From the NCBI GenBank assembly GCA_003522105.1, contig DPGF01000033.1, forward strand, positions 14,211 to 31,168: a stretch of 16,958 nt of DNA. The letters are read 5' to 3'. Below, in pieces: positions 6,635 to 14,274 of the stretch. The stretch comes from Oscillibacter sp. GTDB lineage: Bacteria > Bacillota > Clostridia > Oscillospirales > Oscillospiraceae. Positions within the stretch are counted from its first letter, which is position 1, and every line of letters starts with the position of its first letter. Both the position numbers and the translations under genes were made by a program. The notes beneath the pieces were generated by a model. It saw only the letters and a list, made by a program, of their open reading frames with translations, was not told where the DNA came from and made no database searches.

Positions 6635-9016
6635 TTATTTCAACTCGACCACAGTGACGCCGGACTCGCCCTCGCCGTAGTTGCCGAGGCGGAAGCTCTT
6701 GACTGCCTTGTTGCGCTTCAGGCTCGCATGCACCGCCTTGCGCAGCGCACCCGTTCCCTTGCCGTGAATGATGGTCACCGTTTCAAGATGGGCCATCACG
6801 GCAGCGTCGATATAGTTGTCGAGCACGCTCTCGGCCTCCAGTGTTTCCATGCCGCGAATGTCAAGCTCGCGCGCCGCGCTCGCCGTGCGCAGGATACGCT
6901 GCGAGGGAGCGAACTGCGGCTGCTTCTTCGCTGTTGCCGCGCGCTCTGCCTCTTCGATGAGGCGCACCTCATCGGCTTTGACCTTCATCTGCAAAGGCCC
7001 TGCCTTGAGCGTGAGCGTATCGCCCTTGACGGCTGTGACCTCGGCCTGACGCCTTGTGCCGGGGATCTCGACAAGGTCGCCTTCCCGAATGGGGCGTGAG
7101 GGCTTGGGAATGGGCTCCGCGCGCTCATCACGCAGACCCACGGCATCGCGCGCCTCCTTGATGTTGTGCATGATCTCGGCGCGCTGGGCGTTCATCTGCT
7201 GGGCGTCGAGCTTTTTCTGCTGCTTGCGCAGCGCGTCCAGCTCGCGGAAGGTCTCGTCCGCGGCGGATTTCGCCTCGGCAAGCAGGCGCTTGGCCTCGGC
7301 CTCGCCGCGGCTGCGGGCGTTCTCCTTTGCCTTTTCCATCTGCGTGCGGAATTCACGCGCCTTGCGCGCGTCTTCCTCGCGCTGGGCATAGAGACGGTCG
7401 ACCTCCGCTTTCTCCTTTTCGAGCTGCTGTCGCTTCTGCTCCAGCTGCGTGAGCACATCTTCAAAATGGATGCTCTCGCTGTCCATCTGCGCCTTGGCCT
7501 TTTCGATAACGGTCTCAGAAAGTCCCAATCGCTTTGAAATGGCAAAGGCATTTGACTTGCCGGGAATGCCGATGAGCAGCTTGTAGGTCGGGCAGAGGGT
7601 CTCCACGTCGAATTCGCAGCTTGCGTTCTCCACGCCCGCAGTCGTCATGGCAAAGGTCTTGAGCTCGGCGTAGTGCGTTGTCGCAGCGATCTTCGCCCCC
7701 TGCGAGCGTGCCTGCTCAATGATGGCGATGGCAAGCGCCGCGCCCTCGACCGGGTCGGTGCCCGCGCCCAGCTCATCGAAGAGAATGAGGCTGTGGGTAT
7801 CCGCCTCGTCCAGGATCTGCACGATATTCTTCATGTGCGCAGAGAAAGTCGACAGGCTCTGCTCAATGCTCTGTTCGTCGCCGATGTCGGCCAGGACGGC
7901 GGAGAAAATGCTCACGGCGCTGCGGTCGTCACAGGGGATATGCAGCCCGCACTGCGCCATCAGGCACATGAGACCGAGCGTCTTGAGGCTGACGGTCTTA
8001 CCGCCGGTGTTGGGGCCGGTGATGACGAGCGTATCGAAGCTTCGGCCCAGCTCAATGTCGATGGGCACCGCCTTCGCCGGATCAAGCAGCGGGTGGCGCG
8101 CGTGGCGCAGATAAACGCTGCCGTCCTTTTTGATCTCCGGGCGCATGGCGTTCATGCGGTAGCTCAGCTCGCCGCGCGCGAAGATGAGATCGAGATGGAC
8201 AAGAATATCATAATCCCACAAAATATCGCGGCTGAAGCTTGCCGCCTCGCCGGAAAGGGCATAGAGAATGCGGTCGATTTCCTTTTCTTCTTTCGCCTCG
8301 AGTTCCTTGAGCTCGTTGTTGGCCTGCACCACGCCCATCGGCTCGACGAAAATCGTCGCGCCGCTCGAGGACGTGTCGTGCACCAATCCCGGCAGCTCCG
8401 CGCGGCACTCTGCCTTCACCGGCACGACGAAGCGCCCGCCGCGCTGCGTGATGAGCGCGTCCTGCAAAACGTTGCGGTAGCTCGGGGAGGAAATGATGCG
8501 CTGCAGGATCTGGCGGCCTCTGGCCGCCGCCGCGCGCTTGTGGCGGCGGATCTCGGCAAGCTCGGGCGAGGCCGCGTCGGCGATCTCGTTTTCGTCGAGG
8601 ATCGCGGTCGTGATCTTCTCCTCCAGAAAGCGGTTCGGGTGCAGGGAGAGGAAGAGCTTGTCGATGACCGTGCCTTCCTCGTCCTCCCTGTAATAGTCCT
8701 GCACGCGCCGCACATTGGCGAGCAGCCCCGCGATGTCCAAAAGTTCCCGTGTATTGAGCATGCCGCCGCGTTCCGCACGCGAGAGCGACTCGCCCACATC
8801 GCGCACGCCGCCGAAGGCGGGACTGCCGCGCAGCAGGATCATCTTACGCGCCGCGTCGGTCTCGTCGAGCAGGCGGTTCACCTCGCCATAGTCGTCCGAC
8901 GGCGTCAAACTGCGCGCCCGCGCCTTGGCTTCCGCGCTCACAGCGTGACGCTCGAGCATTTCCAAAAGGCGCGGCAGCTCCAGCACGCGGATGGATTTTT
9001 CAAACAGTTCACTCAT
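6635..9016 (-). CDS. mutS2: MutS2 family protein (endonuclease MutS2 / RqcU)
   Basis: At 793 residues the length is typical. MutS2 does not take part in mismatch repair; it suppresses homologous recombination in some bacteria and in Bacillus acts on collided ribosomes. Visible are the core and lever domain, the ABC-type ATPase with Walker A GPNTGGKT (334-341) and Walker B LILFDELGAGTDP (410-422), and the signature region EQSLSTFSAHM (385-395). A long charged coiled coil spans about 515-640 (many K, E, Q and A). The C-terminal Smr nuclease domain runs from about 718 with LDIRG and the HGKGTGALR motif, both needed for nuclease activity in known Smr domains. The ATG at 9016 follows GGAG with 6 bases of spacing. 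It begins 54 bases after recO and is probably the last gene of that transcript; no clear terminator follows it. Confidence 0.96.
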   Translation of the reverse strand: MSELFEKSIRVLELPRLLEMLERHAVSAEAKARARSLTPSDDYGEVNRLLDETDAARKMILLRGSPAFGGVRDVGESLSRAERGGMLNTRELLDIAGLLANVRRVQDYYREDEEGTVIDKLFLSLHPNRFLEEKITTAILDENEIADAASPELAEIRRHKRAAAARGRQILQRIISSPSYRNVLQDALITQRGGRFVVPVKAECRAELPGLVHDTSSSGATIFVEPMGVVQANNELKELEAKEEKEIDRILYALSGEAASFSRDILWDYDILVHLDLIFARGELSYRMNAMRPEIKKDGSVYLRHARHPLLDPAKAVPIDIELGRSFDTLVITGPNTGGKTVSLKTLGLMCLMAQCGLHIPCDDRSAVSIFSAVLADIGDEQSIEQSLSTFSAHMKNIVQILDEADTHSLILFDELGAGTDPVEGAALAIAIIEQARSQGAKIAATTHYAELKTFAMTTAGVENASCEFDVETLCPTYKLLIGIPGKSNAFAISKRLGLSETVIEKAKAQMDSESIHFEDVLTQLEQKRQQLEKEKAEVDRLYAQREEDARKAREFRTQMEKAKENARSRGEAEAKRLLAEAKSAADETFRELDALRKQQKKLDAQQMNAQRAEIMHNIKEARDAVGLRDERAEPIPKPSRPIREGDLVEIPGTRRQAEVTAVKGDTLTLKAGPLQMKVKADEVRLIEEAERAATAKKQPQFAPSQRILRTASAARELDIRGMETLEAESVLDNYIDAAVMAHLETVTIIHGKGTGALRKAVHASLKRNKAVKSFRLGNYGEGESGVTVVELK

Positions 9017-9070
9017 AGTTTTCTCCGAAATTTTGATTTCGATTCGTAATGATTTCGACAGATAATACGT

Positions 9071-9826
9071 TTAGTCGACAGTTTTCATGCTTTTGTAGAA
9101 GTCCAGCGTCTTAAATCGCCGGTCGAGCTGTACCTGCGCAAAAACCTCGCAGGCGGCGGCAAAGCGCTTTTCCGTCTCTCCCGTGAGGGAAAATGACAGC
9201 ATGCGCTTCGGCTCTGCAAAGAGCACATGGCGCATCGCGGCGAACGATCCCGCGTCCAGCGGCAGAAGCCCCGCTCCATGATACGGCGCACATTCCCTGC
9301 ACAAAAGTACGCCCTGCTGCGCGTCGAACACCGGCTCTTTCGGGTTGTGCGTGCCGCAGACGGCGCAGCCGTCGAGCAGCGGCTCATAGCCGGAAAGCGC
9401 AAGGAGCTTGAGCTCAAACGCCGCCTTGACGATGCTCTGTGGCTTTTCAAGTTCGCTGAGCGCATAGAGCGAATTGAGCAGCAACGACAGAATTTCCGGC
9501 ACGGGCTCGTCCTCCGCCGTGACGCACTCGGTCATCTCGGCAAAATACGACGCAAGCGAGAGCAGTTCGATGTCCTGCCGCACACCGTCGAAAAGCGAGA
9601 TCGTCGACGCCTCGTCAAGGTAGTACCAGTTGCCGCGCTGATAAAGCGTCAGCTCGGAAAATGCCAGCAGCTCGCAGCTTGCCGCGATGCGGCTTCCCTT
9701 GCGCCGCGCGCCGCGCGCGACGACCGCGATCCGTCCGAGGGAATCGGTCAGAATATTCAATATGTAGTCGGCCTCCTTCGTCGCCGTCGCGCGAAGGACG
9801 ATGCCCTTAGTAACGATTTTTTCCAT
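9071..9826 (-). CDS. recO: DNA repair protein RecO
   Basis: RecO works with RecR to load RecA onto SSB-coated DNA in the RecF pathway. The 251-residue form starting at MEKIVTKGIVLRAT gives the usual N-terminal OB fold (through about residue 80: LGRIAVVARGARR) and a helical C-terminal part with a zinc site at Cys154, Cys157, Cys176 and Cys179 (CAVC and CREC). The frame stays open upstream to an ATG at 9901 that overlaps the previous stop codon, but the 25 extra residues (rich in Ala and Arg) do not look like RecO and the DNA there forms a hairpin. I therefore prefer the ATG at 9826, with GAAAGGA about 14 bases upstream, a longer spacing than ideal. The order era, small gene, recO matches Bacillus. 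Confidence 0.9.
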   Translation of the reverse strand: MEKIVTKGIVLRATATKEADYILNILTDSLGRIAVVARGARRKGSRIAASCELLAFSELTLYQRGNWYYLDEASTISLFDGVRQDIELLSLASYFAEMTECVTAEDEPVPEILSLLLNSLYALSELEKPQSIVKAAFELKLLALSGYEPLLDGCAVCGTHNPKEPVFDAQQGVLLCRECAPYHGAGLLPLDAGSFAAMRHVLFAEPKRMLSFSLTGETEKRFAAACEVFAQVQLDRRFKTLDFYKSMKTVD

Positions 9827-9870
9827 GGCGGCGCAGCACGTCCTTTCTCTGCTCGCGGCGGCGCGAAGCG

Positions 9871-9894
9871 CTGCTCCCCTCACGCGGGGAACAG
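9871..9894 (-). promoter_or_regulatory. Hairpin between the microprotein gene and recO
   Basis: CTGCTCCCC (9871-9879) pairs with GGGGAACAG (9886-9894) around a 6-base loop: 9 pairs with one G-U in the leftward RNA. No T run follows, so it is not a terminator. It supports reading this stretch as untranslated leader and not as an N-terminal extension of RecO. Confidence 0.4.
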
Positions 9895-9897
9895 CGT

Positions 9898-9987
9898 TCA
9901 TTCCTTGCAGGACCGTCTTTCCACCGCCATGAGATAAAATAGCGGCTGCCCGGTCTGCATAAAAAGCGCCAGATATCCTTCTTCCAC
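9898..9987 (-). CDS. YqzL-like microprotein between era and recO
   Basis: A GTG at 9987 opens a 29-residue frame, M(V)EEGYLALF then MQTGQPLFYLMAVERR, ending at a TGA that overlaps the ATG at 9901. GAGG of the sequence GAGGTGAGGG lies 8 bases upstream. An in-frame GTG at 9996 would give 32 residues, and a longer frame reaching into era is only antisense-like overlap. The pattern aromatic-x-x-TG-x-P-x-x-Y-L resembles the small YqzL family (in Bacillus near FxxTGxxxAYLLYKE), and B. subtilis yqzL sits in exactly this place between era and recO. The function of YqzL is unknown. Position, start signal and motif together make a real gene likely, although so short a sequence cannot prove homology. 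Confidence 0.6.
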   Translation of the reverse strand: MEEGYLALFMQTGQPLFYLMAVERRSCKE

Positions 9988-9995
9988 TGCCCTCA

Positions 9996-10014
9996 CCTCA
10001 TGCTTAGCATGAGG
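9996..10014 (-). promoter_or_regulatory. Hairpin covering the ribosome binding site of the microprotein gene
   Basis: CCTCATGC (9996-10003) and GCATGAGG (10007-10014) form a perfect 8-bp stem with a 3-base loop. In the leftward mRNA the GAGG that serves the GTG at 9987 is inside the stem, so folding could limit its translation. Confidence 0.45.
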
Positions 10015-10046
10015 AAAGACGCCGACAATATGGCTGGGAAAATTTT

Positions 10047-10943
10047 TTACTGCTCGTCGTAGCCGAACGAGCGGATATAATTCATATTGTCTCTCCAATT
10101 CTCCTTGACCTTGACCCAGGTTTCAAGGTAGACCTTCGTACCCATGAAGCGCTCGATGTCCTGGCGCGCCTCGGTCGAGATCTTTTTGAGCATCGCGCCG
10201 TTTTTGCCGATGATGATGCCCTTGTGGCTCGCCTTTTCGCAGTAGATGGTCGCGTCGACCTCGATGACCTCGTCGTCGCGCTCGATGAAGCGCGTGATCT
10301 CCACGGCCGTGCCGTGCGGAATTTCCTTATCCAAGTTGCGCAGCAGCTTTTCGCGCACGATCTCGGCAACGACCTGACGGTCGGGCTGGTCGGTCGTCAT
10401 GCCGTCGGGGAAAAGCTGGGGACCTTCGGCGGCATACTTCGAAAGCTCGCTCATCAGCTCTTCCAGCCCCTCGTGCGTGCGCGCGGAGATGGGAATGATG
10501 GCGTCGAAAGGATAGGCCTCACTGTAGGCCGCGATGACGGCGAGCAGGTCGTCCTTGCGCTCGATGGTATCGATCTTGTTGATGCAAAGAATTGCCGGCA
10601 GGTGCGAGGCCTTGATCTTTTCGATGAGCTCCGATTCAGGAATACCGACGTGCGGCACGGGCTCGACGAGCAGCAGCACCGCGTCCACGTCCGCGATCGA
10701 CTCGCTCGTGACCTTGACCATATAGTCGCCAAGGCGGTTGCGCGCCTTGTGGAAGCCCGGCGTATCAAGCAGCACATACTGCGTGTCGCCGTGGTTCACC
10801 ACGCCGTAGATGCGGTTGCGCGTGGTCTGGGGCTTGTTGGAGACGATAGCGATCTTCTCGCCCACAAGGGCGTTGGTCAGGCTGGATTTACCGACGTTCG
10901 GCCGTCCGCAGACGGTGATCATAGCAGTCTTCGTTTTGTTCAT
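10047..10943 (-). CDS. era: GTPase Era
   Basis: Era is an essential GTPase that binds the 3' end of 16S rRNA and helps mature the 30S subunit. The 298-residue length is normal. G motifs are clear: G1 GRPNVGKS (13-20), the TT of switch I at 40-41, G3 DTPG (60-63), G4 NKID (122-125) and G5 SAR near 147-150. The C-terminal KH domain shows the GxxG loop in IIIGKNGAMLKKIS at about 246-259. The ATG at 10943 has GAGG about 10 bases upstream. YbeY, upstream in the same cluster, also acts in 16S rRNA maturation, so the neighbourhood has a shared theme. Confidence 0.97.
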   Translation of the reverse strand: MNKTKTAMITVCGRPNVGKSSLTNALVGEKIAIVSNKPQTTRNRIYGVVNHGDTQYVLLDTPGFHKARNRLGDYMVKVTSESIADVDAVLLLVEPVPHVGIPESELIEKIKASHLPAILCINKIDTIERKDDLLAVIAAYSEAYPFDAIIPISARTHEGLEELMSELSKYAAEGPQLFPDGMTTDQPDRQVVAEIVREKLLRNLDKEIPHGTAVEITRFIERDDEVIEVDATIYCEKASHKGIIIGKNGAMLKKISTEARQDIERFMGTKVYLETWVKVKENWRDNMNYIRSFGYDEQ

Positions 10944-11005
10944 GATAGGTGATCCTCAACTTTCTTTTGTTCGTTGAACATTTTATTATTTTCTGCCAAA
11001 GCAGG

Positions 11006-11173
11006 TCACTTTTCTCTTCCGATCCAGACCGCAGAGGCGGCAACGACGGCTGCAAGGACAAGCACCGCCGATTCCACATATCCAAACGGAAGCGTACTGA
11101 TCAGCATCCCGCCGAACACAAGCGTCCCGACAAATGCAGCCAGCACTTTCAACAGGATATAATCGTCTTTCAT
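11006..11173 (-). CDS. Small membrane protein (55 aa, two predicted TM helices), unknown function
   Basis: A leftward frame begins at ATG 11173, has AAGGAG 9 bases upstream (a good ribosome binding site) and ends at TGA 11006-11008. The product starts MKDDYILLK. It continues with a hydrophobic stretch at about 10-28 (LAAFVGTLVFGGMLISTLP), a short loop PFGYVES, a second hydrophobic stretch at about 36-51 (AVLVLAAVVAASAVWI) and the basic end GREK. This is a helical-hairpin membrane microprotein. It lies between ybeY and era, where Bacillus has dgkA and cdd; it is too short for, and does not resemble, undecaprenol kinase DgkA. I do not recognise the family. Spacing of 40 bases from ybeY and 62 to era fits co-transcription. 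Confidence 0.72.
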   Translation of the reverse strand: MKDDYILLKVLAAFVGTLVFGGMLISTLPFGYVESAVLVLAAVVAASAVWIGREK

Positions 11174-11213
11174 TTCTCTTCGCTCCTTCTCTGTTTGTTG
11201 TATTGGGAAAATC

Positions 11214-11708
11214 TTACCGCGTAAGGTCGAGCAGCGTCATGATGTGCTCTTCATGCTCGCGCATCTGTTTCTTCATGGGGCCCTCGTCCAGATGGTCGTA
11301 GCCCAGAAGATGCAGCACCGAGTGCGTCACAAGGTAGGCAAGCTCGCGGCGGTTGGAATGGCCGTACTCCTTCGCCTGCGCGGCGACGTGCTCGAGCGAG
11401 ATGACCATGTCGCCGAGCGGTACAAGCCCCGTGCCGGGGTCGGCGTCCTCCGTCCCCGGCAGTTCTCCGGGCGAAAGCTCAAACATCGGGAAGCTCAAAA
11501 CGTCCGTCGCGCGGTCGACCTCGCGCATCTCGCGGTTGATCTCGTGAATGGTCTCGTCGTCCGTCAGCTCCACGTCGATCTCGCAGGGAAAGTCCACACC
11601 CTCGGCAGTAAGCGCCGTGCGGATGACCTTGCGGATGAAGGCGCGCTTGCTGCCGCTCACATCGGGCACGTTTTCCGCCGTAATGGGGATATAATGTCTC
11701 TTTGCCAT
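11214..11708 (-). CDS. ybeY: Endoribonuclease YbeY
   Basis: YbeY is a zinc-dependent RNase involved in 16S rRNA 3' end processing and ribosome quality control. The 164-residue product carries the signature HSVLHLLGYDH, giving zinc ligands His129, His133 and His139, and the upstream family motif RATDVLSFPMFE (66-77). The ATG at 11708 shares one base with the phoH stop codon (TGATG), and GAGG in the end of phoH is 8 bases upstream, so translation is probably coupled. A GTG one codon earlier (11711) is an alternative start. The Bacillus gene yqfF/pgpH, which normally separates phoH from ybeY, is absent. Confidence 0.95.
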   Translation of the reverse strand: MAKRHYIPITAENVPDVSGSKRAFIRKVIRTALTAEGVDFPCEIDVELTDDETIHEINREMREVDRATDVLSFPMFELSPGELPGTEDADPGTGLVPLGDMVISLEHVAAQAKEYGHSNRRELAYLVTHSVLHLLGYDHLDEGPMKKQMREHEEHIMTLLDLTR

Positions 11709-12679
11709 CACTTTTTCCTCTTTTCGTTCCGTGCAGTCTCATAGTCCGCGTAGGCCTTGATGATGCGCTGCACCATCACATGGCGCACCACGTCCTGATC
11801 GGTAAGCTCACAGATGCCGATGCCCTCAACGTCCTTGAGCACGCGCACCGCCTGCTTGAGTCCGCTCATCTTGTCCGCCGGCAGGTCGATCTGCGTCACG
11901 TCGCCGGTGATGACCATTTTCGAGTTGAAGCCCATGCGCGTCAGGAACATTTTCATCTGCTCGCAGGAGGTATTCTGCGCCTCGTCGAGAATGATGAAGC
12001 TGTCGTCCAGCGTGCGGCCGCGCATGTAGGCAAGGGGCGCGACCTCGATATTGCCGCGCTCTAAATACTTCTGGTACGTTTCCGCGCCGAGCATATCGAA
12101 GAGCGCGTCGTAGAGCGGGCGCAGGTACGGGTCGACCTTGCTCTGCAAGTCGCCCGGCAAAAAGCCGAGGCGCTCGCCCGCCTCGACCGCGGGGCGCGTC
12201 AAGATGATGCGGTTCACCTTGCGCTCGCGGAAGGCCGCGACCGCCGCGGCGACGGCGAGGTAGGTCTTGCCCGTGCCGGCAGGGCCGACACCGATGGTGA
12301 TGGTATTTTTCAAAACGGACTCGATATACCGCTTCTGTCCGATGGTCTTGGGCTTGATGGGGCGGCCCTTGGAGCTGATGCAGATAACGTCCTGCGTCAG
12401 CTCGCTGATGCGCTCCTCCTGTCCCGCGCGCACAAGCGAGATCACATAGCGTACATTCTGCTCAGTGATGGGCTCGCCGCGGTTCGAGATCGTCAGCAGT
12501 GCTTGCAGCGCCTTACAGGCGAGCATCGTGTCCTCGACCTCGCCGTTCACGCGCAGCTCGCCCTCGCGGTTCGACACCGTGACCTTGAATTCCGATTCGA
12601 TCAGCCGCACATTCTCATCGAATGAGCCGAACAAATTGACCGCCTGTTCCATGCGCTCGATGCTGATGCGCTGTTCCAT
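11708..12679 (-). CDS. phoH: PhoH-like ATPase (PhoH family)
   Basis: The 323-residue product is a P-loop ATPase of the PhoH family, relatives of the N-terminal part of superfamily 1 helicases, thought to act in RNA metabolism; the exact role is not settled. Walker A is GPAGTGKT (132-139) and Walker B LDEAQN (231-236). TRPAVEAGERLGFLPGD (161-177) is a family hallmark, and the N-terminal 90 residues look like the usual small KH-like region. It has no PIN domain, so it belongs to the short PhoH group. The ATG at 12679 follows AGGAGG with 9 bases of spacing and lies 24 bases after yqfD. Confidence 0.95.
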   Translation of the reverse strand: MEQRISIERMEQAVNLFGSFDENVRLIESEFKVTVSNREGELRVNGEVEDTMLACKALQALLTISNRGEPITEQNVRYVISLVRAGQEERISELTQDVICISSKGRPIKPKTIGQKRYIESVLKNTITIGVGPAGTGKTYLAVAAAVAAFRERKVNRIILTRPAVEAGERLGFLPGDLQSKVDPYLRPLYDALFDMLGAETYQKYLERGNIEVAPLAYMRGRTLDDSFIILDEAQNTSCEQMKMFLTRMGFNSKMVITGDVTQIDLPADKMSGLKQAVRVLKDVEGIGICELTDQDVVRHVMVQRIIKAYADYETARNEKRKK

Positions 12680-12703
12680 GCTGTGTTTCCTCCTGAAAAA
12701 ATG

Positions 12704-13915
12704 CTATCCTTCGTTGATCGCAACCGGCTCTTCTTTGCCGATCTGCTCCTCGCACTCAGCCGAGAGCGTGATAAGGAGCGCGCCTCCTTCCACGGCGGTG
12801 GAAAAGCGCCGCTGTGTCACGCTGCCGCTCTCGCCCAAGAGGGCGGTGAGATACGCTTCCAGCACGGCCTTGCCCTGCCGCTCGGCATCGCCGCGCGGCC
12901 GCGTGACCATTTGCGGCTCATACGGCAGCAGCGTTTCCGTTTCCCATGTAACAGGCAGGGAAAAAACGCCGAAAAGCGACCAATGTGTTTGATTCTTTAT
13001 TTTATCACAATCAACATCGCAAATACTACTCCCTTTTGCGTTAATTTTCAACCGCTTCTCGCCCCAGATGAGCGTGTGGCTGTGCTTTTCCGCGCCGGTG
13101 TAGACCTTTTCCTCATAAGTGAGCGGCACGCGGACAGTGAGATCGTACCACGTTCGCGCCCAGACTTCGCCCTTACCGGCAAGAAAGCGCGTCGTCACGC
13201 TCGGTTTTTCCGTGCCGCCGGTATCCACCACGCCCGCGATCAAAAGCTGCCCTTGCTGCACGCTCGTGCCGGGCAGGACTCTCTTCTCTCCGTCCAGCGC
13301 GCGGACTTTCGTAACAAGGCCCGCCTTCGCCGCGATCACATTCGTCGGCTCGCTCTCGTTCACCCGCTCCGGCGCGCGCACGCGCTCGCGCACCTGCACG
13401 TAGGCTCTGCACCCGCGCACATTGACCGCAAGCCAGCAAAGGTCTTTGAGCTCGGGCAGCACGCGGTTGCAGATATCCTGCGAGCGGAACGAATAGCGCA
13501 GCGTTCCGCGGTGTACGCCGTGCTCGCGCAGCGCGTGCAGGATCGTTTCCGTCGGCACGGTCTTGTTTCCCGTGACTTCAAAATCCCAGATAAAAAGAGA
13601 ATTGACAGCGAGCAGCGCCGCGCAGAGGATCCCGCCCGCCATGAGCGCATGGCGGCGGCGCAGGCGCGCGAAGAAAAACGGCGTACCCGCCGTGCGCTCG
13701 ATGCTCACCTCCGCTCCGCAGCCCTCGGCAGCGCGGCGCAGCGCGCGCAGGTCACCGCGCGCCACGCAGAATGAGAGCGTGGCCGCGTCGAGCCAGTTGA
13801 CGTCCCAAAATTCAATACCGCGCGCGGAGCAGAGATTCAGCATTCGCTCGGGATATGCGCTCTTGGCGCGCACACATACGCTGCCGCGCAGCAGCTTGAC
13901 GGCTTTTTTCAGCAT
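12704..13915 (-). CDS. yqfD: Sporulation protein YqfD
   Basis: YqfD is a membrane protein expressed in the mother cell during spore formation in Bacillus and Clostridium; its molecular role is unclear. The 403-residue length fits the family. Residues 1-80 form a conserved cytoplasmic domain (MLNLCSARGIEFWDVNW), a single transmembrane helix lies at about 90-110, and the remainder is extracytoplasmic, including a FtsQ/POTRA-like start (WDFEVTGNKTVPTETIL). The start ATG at 13915 is 7 bases past the yqfC stop, with GAGGG in the overlap region. At about residues 285-310 (DNA 12985-13060) the sequence becomes locally AT-rich and encodes CDVDC, unlike the GC-rich remainder. Confidence 0.93.
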   Translation of the reverse strand: MLKKAVKLLRGSVCVRAKSAYPERMLNLCSARGIEFWDVNWLDAATLSFCVARGDLRALRRAAEGCGAEVSIERTAGTPFFFARLRRRHALMAGGILCAALLAVNSLFIWDFEVTGNKTVPTETILHALREHGVHRGTLRYSFRSQDICNRVLPELKDLCWLAVNVRGCRAYVQVRERVRAPERVNESEPTNVIAAKAGLVTKVRALDGEKRVLPGTSVQQGQLLIAGVVDTGGTEKPSVTTRFLAGKGEVWARTWYDLTVRVPLTYEEKVYTGAEKHSHTLIWGEKRLKINAKGSSICDVDCDKIKNQTHWSLFGVFSLPVTWETETLLPYEPQMVTRPRGDAERQGKAVLEAYLTALLGESGSVTQRRFSTAVEGGALLITLSAECEEQIGKEEPVAINEG

Positions 13916-13922
13916 ACTTCCC

Positions 13923-14216
13923 TCATCTCACATATTCCACCGCGTCGATCTTACCGAAGATGCGCAGCTCACTGTCTGTCATGCTGCGCAGCGTCAGTTC
14001 CCGCCCGCGCACACGCAGAATGAGCGAACCGGCGCCCACATCGATCTGTTCTGTTCCATAGGACAGAATGCCGCTGTGCCCTTCCAGGAAAAGCTGCCGG
14101 TCGCCCAGCAGTTCCACATGGCACAGCCCCGCCACAATGTCCGCCGGCAGGTCAAAAAGCTCCGCCATGCGCGCCATCATGCGCTGCGGCCGTTCGTTTC
14201 GCTCCACTGTCCTCAT
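13923..14216 (-). CDS. yqfC: YqfC (YabP/YqfC family) sporulation protein
   Basis: The 97-residue protein fits the YabP/YqfC family: an N-terminal basic helix (MRTVERNERPQRMMARMAEL), then LFDLPADIVAGLCHVELLGD and a beta-rich part with ILSYGTEQIDV and LRIFGKIDAVEYV. In B. subtilis yqfC and yqfD are sigma-E genes of the mother cell and are needed for efficient sporulation. I chose ATG 14216. A TTG at 14231 would extend it by five codons but sits at or before the probable transcription start, and GTG at 14207 is another possibility because GAAAGG is rather close to the ATG. It is the first gene of the leftward cluster and divergent from the ylbJ-like gene. Confidence 0.9.
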   Translation of the reverse strand: MRTVERNERPQRMMARMAELFDLPADIVAGLCHVELLGDRQLFLEGHSGILSYGTEQIDVGAGSLILRVRGRELTLRSMTDSELRIFGKIDAVEYVR

Positions 14217-14231
14217 CACCCTTTCGGGCAA

Positions 14232-14260
14232 AGTTTATGCACGCGCTCCGCGCGATTTGC
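14232..14260 (-). promoter_or_regulatory. Sigma-E-like promoter for yqfC-yqfD
   Basis: Read leftward: GCAAATC (complement of 14254-14260), a 14-base spacer, and CATAAACT (complement of 14232-14239). This is close to the sigma-E pattern (about GCATATT, 14 bases, CATACACT). It predicts a transcription start near 14225 and a very short leader. Confidence 0.5.
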
Positions 14261-14274
14261 CTGTCCTACACGGG

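Noticed and set aside
7673..9049. 458-codon rightward open frame opposite mutS2
   Set aside because: Antisense shadow of mutS2; Arg-, Ala- and His-rich composition without any family resemblance.
9988..10098. 66-residue version of the microprotein beginning inside era
   Set aside because: The first half lies over the era 3' end and stem-loop and looks like a shadow; the ribosome binding site and conserved-looking part support the GTG at 9987.
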